A stretch of DNA of 10,395 nt from an uncultured Gammaproteobacteria bacterium. Its GTDB lineage: Bacteria; Pseudomonadota; Gammaproteobacteria; Coxiellales; Coxiellaceae. Both the position numbers and the translations under genes were made by a program. The notes under the pieces were generated by a model. That model was given only the letters and a program-made list of their open reading frames with translations, was not told where the DNA came from and did no database searches. The DNA is taken from contig CAIQCE010000103.1 of assembly GCA_903870185.1 (NCBI GenBank), positions 1 to 10,395 on the forward strand, in the 5' to 3' direction. How positions within the stretch are numbered: the stretch's first letter is position 1; the number at the start of each line of letters is the position of its first letter. Below are positions 1-5,273 of the stretch, in pieces.

Positions 1-47
1 AGCGCAGCGCGGGCTAACAAGAATATACAACGGAATTTATATGATGG
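1..47. repeat. Truncated copy of the inverted-repeat element (left arm plus spacer)
   Basis: Bases 1-19 match the inner part of the element's left arm (AGCGCAGCGCGGGCTAACA). Bases 20-47 resemble the first half of the spacer of the intact copy at 1466-1565, sharing AAGAAYATMCAACRGGA-like sequence. No right arm follows; instead a new left arm starts at 48. This looks like one element interrupted by, or recombined with, another. The outer end of the arm lies beyond the left edge, so its true length is unknown. Confidence 0.6.
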
Positions 48-124
48 TGTAGGTTAGTGGCAAGTGCAGCGCGGCCTAACGTTATCTTATTGTTAGCCCG
101 CGCTGCGCTTGGGGCTAACCTACA
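48..124. repeat. Palindromic inverted-repeat element, copy 1 (MITE-like)
   Basis: The left arm (48-80) begins TGTAGGTTAG and the right arm (91-124) ends CTAACCTACA. They are near reverse complements over about 33 bp, with a 10-nt loop. The same arms recur at 1466-1565, 3171-3287 and 10230-10260, so this is a dispersed family. It encodes no protein. Small size, terminal inverted repeats starting TGTAGG and dispersal fit a MITE or other non-autonomous element, but no transposase is present to confirm this. It lies in the 5' region of the MFS gene and may have displaced that gene's original promoter. Confidence 0.8.
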
Positions 125-138
125 AGCACCGCCAGACC

Positions 139-174
139 GTCGTCCCGCGGCTCGACCGCGGGATCTAGACAAGT
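139..174. repeat. REP-like hairpin unit attached to inverted-repeat copy 1
   Basis: CCCGCGG (144-150) and CCGCGGG (156-162) form a perfect 7-bp stem around a 5-nt loop, followed by GATCTAGA. The same layout (AAGCACC, CGTCGT, hairpin, GGATCTAGA) follows copy 2 of the large element at 1577-1612, where the stem sequence differs but still pairs. It sits just upstream of the ribosome-binding site at 177-183 and would be in the mRNA leader if transcription starts upstream. Confidence 0.7.
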
Positions 175-176
175 TT

Positions 177-183
177 GAAGGAG
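177..183 (+). promoter_or_regulatory. Ribosome-binding site fixing the MFS start at TTG 189
   Basis: GAAGGAG lies 5 nt before an in-frame TTG at 189-191. It is the only strong Shine-Dalgarno match near the 5' end of this reading frame. It lies immediately downstream of the repeat DNA, which argues that translation starts here and not inside the repeat. Confidence 0.7.
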
Positions 184-188
184 TCAAC

Positions 189-1433
189 TTGCTTCGACGT
201 TTAATCATCATTTTCAATGCTCTCTTTCTGGCTCTCGGCTATGAGCTCCCTAATCTTTATTTCGAATTTTTAAAAATCACACCATCTGATAATTCATTTT
301 TTATCTTACCCAGCTTAGCCTTAAGTTTAATATTGGGAATAGCAGTTTACGGAATATATGGTGATCAATCTGCTCGACAAAAAACACTTCAGACGGCTTT
401 CCTGGTTTTATCATTCAGTCTAATTGCTTGTTTCTTATTTCATCACATCATTAGTTTTTATTTCGCCCTATTTTCAGTAGGTATTATTATCAGCGTTTTA
501 CCCATTTATGTTTTAGAAATCATGCCGAGTTTGTATCGGGGTTCTGGATTTGTTAATGCTTTGATCACATTAATATTAGGCATGATTACCAGTACCAGCA
601 TTGCGATGGAGTTAGGTCCTATCTATATCATGTGCTTTGCAATCGCTTCTAGTTTGATTGCTGTATTTTTGGTTCAATATTTAATAGAGTCTCCTGCTTG
701 GCTGATGCTTGAACATCAGAATCATGAGGCAGCTCATCTATTGAAAATGATTCGTGAGCCGAAAAAAATCGCTAAAGAAATTGCTGTTATTAAGAGTGCA
801 TTAAGTCGAAGACAGAGAATTTGGTTTTCTCTTTATAAAAACCAACTCAAAGAAAAAATTAAAATCAGTTTTGTTCTGGCAATTTTGAGACAAATGACAG
901 GTGTGAGTGTGATGCTCCTTTATTTTCCTCATGAAATATTTTTAGCTAATTCTGAAAAGATCGTGCCATTATTTATACTCTTCGCAATATTATCAGGCTT
1001 GATTTTTTCAGCGCTCAATATTGATTATTTAGGTCGGCGTTGTTTATTAATTTTAAGTCTGTGGGTTCAATTGATCACACTATCAGTGCTGATTATTTAT
1101 CCAATTTTTATTCAAGGTGATTGGCAGCTTTGGGTCAGCTTTGAAGCTTATTTGATTTATCTCATCGGTTACGCAGCAGGTGCAGGCCCAGTGACATGGT
1201 TGCTATCAATAGAATTAATGCCACTCAAAAAACGCAGTCAGATGACGAGTTTTTTTCTTATCACAACGATAGTCTCAGGGGCTTTGATTTATAGTCTTTC
1301 ACTTTATGCGATTCAATCTTTGGGATTCTTTAATCTCACCGTGCTAGTCTTCGCTCTTTCAGCTGCTTGTGCTTTAGTTTATAGCTATAGAAAAGTCCCG
1401 GAAACTAAGAATAGAATTTTGGATGAGATCTAA
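189..1433 (+). CDS. MFS transporter, sugar-porter family
   Basis: Predicted inner-membrane secondary transporter of the sugar porter family (TC 2.A.1.1 type); substrate unknown, probably a sugar or polyol by proton symport or facilitated diffusion. The frame opens upstream at GTG 57, but those 44 residues are translated repeat DNA. TTG 189 with GAAGGAG 5 nt upstream gives 414 residues and is preferred. The protein is mostly hydrophobic, about 12 membrane segments. Family landmarks in order: IESPAWLMLEHQ (the PESPRWL motif) after TM6, RQMTGVSVMLLYF (like QQLTGINAVLYY) in TM7, DYLGRRCLL in the TM8-9 loop, GPVTWLLSIELMP in TM10 and VPETKNRILDEI at the C-terminus. The first cytoplasmic-loop motif is degenerate (GDQSARQK, not DrfGRR), and the N-terminus before TM1 is very short. 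No promoter is visible; the gene is flanked on both sides by repeat copies in the same orientation, which makes it a candidate for deletion or mobilisation by recombination. Confidence 0.85.
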   Translation: MLRRLIIIFNALFLALGYELPNLYFEFLKITPSDNSFFILPSLALSLILGIAVYGIYGDQSARQKTLQTAFLVLSFSLIACFLFHHIISFYFALFSVGIIISVLPIYVLEIMPSLYRGSGFVNALITLILGMITSTSIAMELGPIYIMCFAIASSLIAVFLVQYLIESPAWLMLEHQNHEAAHLLKMIREPKKIAKEIAVIKSALSRRQRIWFSLYKNQLKEKIKISFVLAILRQMTGVSVMLLYFPHEIFLANSEKIVPLFILFAILSGLIFSALNIDYLGRRCLLILSLWVQLITLSVLIIYPIFIQGDWQLWVSFEAYLIYLIGYAAGAGPVTWLLSIELMPLKKRSQMTSFFLITTIVSGALIYSLSLYAIQSLGFFNLTVLVFALSAACALVYSYRKVPETKNRILDEI

Positions 1434-1448
1434 GGTTGATTTCCTGCA

Positions 1449-1465
1449 TGCTATGTTGGTCGCAG
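1449..1465. repeat. Degenerate stub of the element's left end, abutting copy 2
   Basis: TGCTATGTTGGTCGCAG is a degraded version of the first 17 nt of the adjoining intact copy (TGTAGGTTGGTCCCAAG). It ends exactly where the intact left end begins at 1466. Similar head-adjacent stubs occur at 10183-10229. Confidence 0.5.
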
Positions 1466-1565
1466 TGTAGGTTGGTCCCAAGCACAGCGGGGGCCAACAA
1501 GAACATCCAACAGGACCATGCGTTATCTTGTTGTTGGCCCGCGCTGTGCTTGGGACCAACCTACA
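1466..1565. repeat. Palindromic inverted-repeat element, copy 2 (most intact)
   Basis: The 34-bp arms 1466-1499 and 1532-1565 are reverse complements with a single mismatch, separated by a 32-nt spacer (1500-1531). The termini are TGTAGGTTGG and CCAACCTACA. It lies between the convergent MFS and cupin genes, where the strong foldback could also slow or end transcription from both sides, though no T-tract marks a classical terminator. It is the best model copy for defining the family. Confidence 0.85.
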
Positions 1566-1576
1566 AGCACCCCGCC

Positions 1577-1649
1577 GTCGTTCTCTGGTTTGATCAGAGG
1601 ATCTAGAAGAATCTGTTGTCTTGCGCTCGATGCGGGATCCAAAAGAATT
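1577..1649. repeat. Two tandem REP-like hairpin units following copy 2
   Basis: Unit A (1577-1612) has CTCTG (1583-1587) pairing with CAGAG (1595-1599), then GGATCTAGAAGAA. Unit B (about 1613-1649) has the same plan, with GCGCTCGATGC and then GGATCCAAAAGAA, but its stem is degraded. Together with 139-174 these define a roughly 36-nt unit ending in GGATCYARAMRA-like sequence. The space on to the cupin stop at 1688 shows nothing else recognisable. Confidence 0.55.
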
Positions 1650-1687
1650 TAAATAGAATGCAAAAAAGAACGGGGATATCGGACTTC

Positions 1688-2071
1688 TCAAACTTCTTCC
1701 CGTATCCTATCATCTTGAATATCTTTGATCGCATTGCATTCTAAAATCAAGATATCACTTAATGCCTCTACACTATGCGTGACTCTGGGTAGGGCTTCGA
1801 TTATAGCCGGAGCTTCAATTTCATCACTGAATTTTTCTTCAGTTCCGATTTTTCGATAGGAAAATATAATTTTCCCTTGAAGTAATACAAAGGTTTTGGG
1901 ATTCGTCGCAGGGCTTTTGCCTTCATGGTAAGTATTGCCCGAGATTGAACCAGCTTTTCGAGTAATCATCACAAATTCAGCTTGTTTGCGCGGGAGGAAA
2001 AATTCGGCAGTAATGCCTCGTTCATCCGTTCCAATGATATTGAATTTTCTAATAGTGACCAGTGATGACAT
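1688..2071 (-). CDS. Small cupin-fold (RmlC-like jelly roll) protein
   Basis: 127 residues, cytosolic, no signal peptide. The start ATG (2071-2069) is preceded by AAGGAT at 2084-2079, 8 nt away. The central part matches a single-domain cupin: GNTYHEG followed by NPKTFVLLQGKIIFSY corresponds to cupin motif 1, with one His retained but the usual second His and Glu replaced. PRVTHSVEALSDILILE corresponds to motif 2, with its His. This layout resembles WxcM/FdtA-type sugar isomerase cupins and the C-terminal cupin of CapF-type enzymes, but the metal-binding set looks incomplete and I cannot name a reaction. It lies 38 nt downstream of the Lnt-like gene on the same strand, so it is probably co-transcribed. 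It converges with the MFS gene across repeat copy 2. Confidence 0.75.
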   Translation of the reverse strand: MSSLVTIRKFNIIGTDERGITAEFFLPRKQAEFVMITRKAGSISGNTYHEGKSPATNPKTFVLLQGKIIFSYRKIGTEEKFSDEIEAPAIIEALPRVTHSVEALSDILILECNAIKDIQDDRIREEV

Positions 2072-2109
2072 TTTATTTATCCTTTTTGAATTTTCCCTGT
2101 AGGTGCCAA

Positions 2110-3090
2110 TTAAGTAAATTTACTTTGATCTGTTTTGCTTCTTATCACCCATCCAATTAACACAAGTAGGAATGCTGATAATAGCAGTGCAAACCAATTA
2201 CCATGCTTGGCATAGAAGCTAGAGTTGTGCCAAATATGATTTTGTTTTGCCATTTCCGAAAACTGCGCTTGAACTGCTCGAGAATTAGCTGAGCTGACAG
2301 AGAGTGATTCTTCAGGCAGCAATACTATTTTCGCACCTTGTTTAGCGAGTTGATTGATCAGAGGGCGATAATCATTAAGGAGTTGTGTCGCTAAGCTGGG
2401 ATTGTAAATAGCCTTGGGGGAAAGGTCGTAGGAAATTAAGCCTACTGTAACAGTACTGCTTTCCGTGTTTTTATATTCATTTATTCGATAAAAACCATAG
2501 CTTAGGTTCGCCGATATTACCAATAAGCTCACTATTAAAGCGAGCCAAACTCTGTTTCGGGTCTTATGGAAGATGAAAGTGTAAGCAATGCTGGAGGCAA
2601 CTAAAGATAAAATAAAGGATACGCCATAAAAGCCGGTTATAGACGCGATCTGCATGACTGGGAGGGCATCTAACTGGCTATATGCAATGGTGTTAAAATT
2701 GTCTTGTTGACTGAAATACTCTAAGCATTCTACTAGGCTTAGCAAAGTGGGGTAGGCTAATAGGCTAACAGGATTTTTGAGCGTGCTAACAAAATAACGG
2801 CTGGCAATAATAACAGCTGTCCACTCAAGGCCTTGGAGGATAGCATCGACGATTAATCCCTGCAGGGGAAGATGAGTTGGCCAGTATCCAATAATCTGAT
2901 TAATGCCAGGAGCCAATCCTACTAAAAAAGCCAGTATGGTTACTCGGCTGAGTTTTTCACTATAGGCGTACACTAAAATGGGAATGGGCGCTATCCACAT
3001 TAAGGCCCAAATAGCCCCAAAGCCTGAGGAAAAATAATAAGACAATCCAGATACGATTAGAGCGCTTAAAGCTTTTTGTATTGTATTCAT
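2110..3090 (-). pseudogene. Apolipoprotein N-acyltransferase (Lnt)-like protein with internal deletion of the nitrilase domain
   Basis: 326 residues, where Lnt proteins are usually about 500. The N-terminal two thirds is a multi-membrane-segment region like that of Lnt, the inner-membrane enzyme that N-acylates lipoproteins. The carbon-nitrogen hydrolase domain then begins normally (VTVGLISYDLSP, residues about 215-226) and reaches the catalytic-Glu strand KIVLLPEES (Glu at about 260/261). After NHIW (about 287) the sequence jumps to SFYAKHGNWFALLL, which resembles the periplasmic end and last membrane helix of Lnt. The segment that would carry the catalytic Lys and Cys is absent although the frame is open, consistent with an in-frame deletion of well over 100 codons. 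Acyltransferase activity is therefore not expected. The start ATG at 3090 has only a weak Shine-Dalgarno. It may be a decaying paralogue, with the true lnt elsewhere, or a membrane protein with a new role. Confidence 0.75.
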
Positions 3091-3117
3091 AATGCTGTCT
3101 TTAGAATTTATAGCGAG

Positions 3118-3148
3118 ACTATAACTATATAACTGGATTCCGCGTCAA
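3118..3148 (-). promoter_or_regulatory. Possible sigma-70 promoter for the Lnt-like/cupin unit
   Basis: Reading the minus strand, TTGACG (3148-3143) is a good -35. TATAGT (3123-3118) is an acceptable -10 at a long 19-nt spacing; GTTATA (3125-3120) at 17 nt is the alternative. The site is about 28 nt upstream of the ATG at 3090 and lies between the gene and repeat copy 3. Called by eye only. Confidence 0.4.
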
Positions 3149-3170
3149 GTCCGGGCCGACGCATATAATA

Positions 3171-3287
3171 TGTAGGTTAGCGCCAAGAGAAGCGCGGCCT
3201 AACGATCCCGTTCTTTTCTTTTTCTAACCCTTGCAAAAAGAATATGTTGATTTGTTAGCCCGCGCTAACGCTTGGGACTAACCTACA
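3171..3287. repeat. Palindromic inverted-repeat element, copy 3, with candidate 5-bp target duplication
   Basis: The ends are TGTAGGTTAG (3171-3180) and CTAACCTACA (3278-3287). The arms contain the family sequences AGCGCGGCCTAAC and TTGTTAGCCCGCGCT, but the right arm carries a few extra bases (CTAACG) and the spacer is unrelated and longer (pyrimidine-rich on the left, purine-rich on the right). TAATA occurs immediately outside both ends (3166-3170 and 3288-3292), which could be a target-site duplication, although the flanks are AT-rich. It sits between ssb and the Lnt-like promoter. Confidence 0.8.
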
Positions 3288-3305
3288 TAATATAGGGTTG
3301 ATTCG

Positions 3306-3325
3306 TTAAGCTGTGCTTAGCTTAA
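3306..3325. other. Stem-loop just after the ssb stop codon
   Basis: TTAAGCT (3306-3312) pairs perfectly with AGCTTAA (3319-3325) around a 6-nt loop, starting 3 nt beyond the ssb stop. In the ssb direction no T-tract follows the stem, so it is not a canonical intrinsic terminator. It might protect the mRNA 3' end or assist termination together with repeat copy 3. Confidence 0.35.
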
Positions 3326-3328
3326 AAA

Positions 3329-3787
3329 TCAAAACGGAATATCATCATCGAAGTCATCAGTCATTGGCGCTTCTTTGGCGGCTTGACTGGATTCTTCATT
3401 CGCATTGCTATAGCTGCTATTAGACTCAGGCATTTTACCGCTGCCGCCTTTACTGTCTAACATCTGCATTTCATTGGCTGTAATTTCAGTGGTATAGCGA
3501 TCGGCACCTGTTTTATCTTGCCATTTTCGAGTGCGAAGGCTGCCTTCAATATAAACCTTGGAACCCTTTCGCAGATATTCGCCTGCAATTTCAGCAAGAC
3601 GGTTAAAGAATACGACTCGGTGCCATTCGGTTCTTTCTTGCATTTCACCCGTAGTTTTGTCTTTCCAGGAAGAGCTGGTTGCTAGAGTGATATTGGCTAA
3701 GGCACCGCCATTAGGATTGTAACGAACTTCGGGATCGGCTCCCAAGTTACCGATTAAAATGACTTTATTGATTCCTCTTGATGCCAT
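3329..3787 (-). CDS. ssb: Single-stranded DNA-binding protein SSB
   Basis: Binds single-stranded DNA as a tetramer at replication forks and repair sites and recruits partner proteins through its acidic tail. 152 residues. The N-terminal OB fold (about residues 1-110) is recognisable from NKVILIGNLGADPEVRY, TEWHRVVFFNRLAEIAGEYL, KGSKVYIEGSLRTRKWQD and RYTTEITANEMQML. A short Ser/Asn/Glu-rich linker follows, ending in the conserved tip DFDDDIPF (residues 145-152). The linker is shorter than in E. coli SSB (178 residues). The start ATG (3787-3785) has AAGGAG 6 nt upstream. It lies 26 nt downstream of the YajR-like gene and is probably co-transcribed with it. Confidence 0.97.
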   Translation of the reverse strand: MASRGINKVILIGNLGADPEVRYNPNGGALANITLATSSSWKDKTTGEMQERTEWHRVVFFNRLAEIAGEYLRKGSKVYIEGSLRTRKWQDKTGADRYTTEITANEMQMLDSKGGSGKMPESNSSYSNANEESSQAAKEAPMTDDFDDDIPF

Positions 3788-3813
3788 GACACGCTCCTTT
3801 TACGATAAATAAT

Positions 3814-5166
3814 TTAGGAAGATGGAGCTAGGTTACCTGCTCCAATCAATTTCCGCAATTCGTATTGGGTAATAATTTTGGAGTCTGCTTTTACTAGGAG
3901 TAGATGCTCTTCTGGGCTGTAGGCAATTTCTGAAACCCCGGGGATTTTCTCGAGGGCTTCTAACTCTGCACGCGCTAATCCCTTGTCGGTCAGCTTCATA
4001 ATCCAAGTCGAACAATATTGAGGAGGCTCCATTTTAAAAGCTAATATCAGCCAAATCAGTGTGAGCAAGAGAGTGAAGCTATAGAGACCTAAGTTATTCG
4101 CATGGCTGAAAATCCATCCACCCATAACCCCTCCCACAAAAATTCCAAAGAACTGAGAGGAGGAGTAAAGTCCCATCGCCGTGCCTTTTTGATGGAGTGG
4201 AGCAGCTTTGGAAATTAAGGAAGGTAGGCTCGCTTCCAAGAGGGTGAAGCTCGTAAAGAATAAAAACAAAACGATGGTGATATGGAGCAAGGTGCTCGGT
4301 AGTATCAAGAACAATAATTGTGTCAGGAGTAATACTGCAATAGCCCCCACAAATACGGGTTTAAAATGCCGCTTTTTCTCCGCCACTATAATAAAGGGCA
4401 ACATGCTGATAAATGCCAATACCAGGGTAAGAGAATATAGCCACGTTTGTTGTGAGCGAGTCACTTCGAGGCATGCTAAATTGAGCGGCAAGGCGACAAA
4501 GCTGGCGGTTAAAATCGCATGTAGGGCGAAGATACCATAATTGAATGGCAGTAACTTAGGGTCTTTGAAGACTTGAATTAAGGATGCTTTCGTTCGAGAA
4601 GAAAAGGGTTTAGGTGCTTTAGGGGTCAGTGTATACAGTAAAACAATGCCCAATAAGGCTAATGCGGCTGTGACCCAGAAGATTCCGCTGATATGAATAG
4701 CGGCATTGAGCCAAGGCCCTACGATCATCGCAACGGCAAAAGAACAGCCGATAATCAAACCCATTGTTGCCATCGCGGGAGTTCGGTTTTCATCTCGAGT
4801 CAGATCTGCCAAGAGAGCGAGTAGAGTGCTACCCACGGCCCCAGCCCCCTGGAGAGTTCGTCCCAGAATGATCCCATAGATAGAATCAGAAAGCGCCGCA
4901 ATGACGCTACCGGCGGCAAAGATCAGCAATCCGATCGTGATCAAAGGTTTCCGACCCCAGCGGTCGGACAGGGATCCAAAAGGAATTTGTAATAACGCTT
5001 GAGTTAAACCATAGCTGCCAAGTGCAATTCCGATTAACGTAGGAGTGGCATCCGGCAGCTGTTTTGCATACACTGAAAATACAGGGAAAATCATGAATAA
5101 TCCCAGCATGCGAAAACTCATGATCAAGGCAAGTGAGAGTATGGATTGAATTTCTGAGCGAGGCAT
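3814..5166 (-). CDS. MFS transporter, YajR-like, with C-terminal YAM domain
   Basis: Inner-membrane transporter of the drug/proton antiporter type; substrate unknown. From the ATG at 5166-5164 it is 450 residues, close to E. coli YajR (about 454). The frame stays open upstream to 5301, but that 45-residue extension overlaps the uvrA start and looks non-membrane, so 5166 is preferred despite a modest Shine-Dalgarno. About 12 membrane segments. Strong similarity to YajR includes SFRMLGLFMIFPVFSVY in TM1, motif A GSLSDRWGRKPL (about residues 64-75), FAAGSVIAALSDSIYGIILG in TM3-4 and LADLTRDENRTPAMA in the following loop. Residues about 392-450 form the small ferredoxin-like YAM domain (LTDKGLARAELEALEKIPGV, then EEHLLLVKAD). 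It is followed after 26 nt by ssb and diverges from uvrA. Confidence 0.9.
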   Translation of the reverse strand: MPRSEIQSILSLALIMSFRMLGLFMIFPVFSVYAKQLPDATPTLIGIALGSYGLTQALLQIPFGSLSDRWGRKPLITIGLLIFAAGSVIAALSDSIYGIILGRTLQGAGAVGSTLLALLADLTRDENRTPAMATMGLIIGCSFAVAMIVGPWLNAAIHISGIFWVTAALALLGIVLLYTLTPKAPKPFSSRTKASLIQVFKDPKLLPFNYGIFALHAILTASFVALPLNLACLEVTRSQQTWLYSLTLVLAFISMLPFIIVAEKKRHFKPVFVGAIAVLLLTQLLFLILPSTLLHITIVLFLFFTSFTLLEASLPSLISKAAPLHQKGTAMGLYSSSQFFGIFVGGVMGGWIFSHANNLGLYSFTLLLTLIWLILAFKMEPPQYCSTWIMKLTDKGLARAELEALEKIPGVSEIAYSPEEHLLLVKADSKIITQYELRKLIGAGNLAPSS

Positions 5167-5194
5167 TTCGATATCCAGCTTTAAGTTTGATCGG

Positions 5195-5200
5195 TATAAT
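5195..5200 (+). promoter_or_regulatory. Possible -10 hexamer for uvrA
   Basis: A perfect TATAAT lies about 75 nt upstream of the uvrA ATG in the 107-bp divergent spacer (5167-5273). No convincing -35 is seen at 16-18 nt upstream, so the call is weak. I see no CTG-N10-CAG LexA (SOS) box anywhere in the spacer. Confidence 0.3.
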
Positions 5201-5273
5201 AAATGATTTCTGGATGAAGATCGAATAGCATCGGTTTCCGCACACCAATTAAGTAGATGGGAATAGAAAAATA

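Noticed and set aside
14..217. Minus-strand 67-codon frame at the left edge
   Set aside because: It lies mostly in repeat DNA and yields the same arbitrary peptide type (RANNKIT) as other repeat copies, with no independent coding evidence.
1374..1691. Minus-strand 105-codon frame between the MFS and cupin genes
   Set aside because: It is translated repeat copy 2 plus hairpin units; it shares RANNKIT-like residues with the left-edge frame and overlaps the real MFS gene end.
2099..2110. TGTAGGTGCCAA between the Lnt-like and cupin genes as another repeat-end stub
   Set aside because: It resembles the TGTAGGTTAGCGCCAA end only if four bases are dropped, and nothing else of the element follows; too short to claim.
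4208..4540. Plus-strand 110-codon frame inside the YajR-like gene
   Set aside because: Antisense to strongly conserved transmembrane coding sequence; its peptide resembles no protein and has no clear ribosome-binding site.
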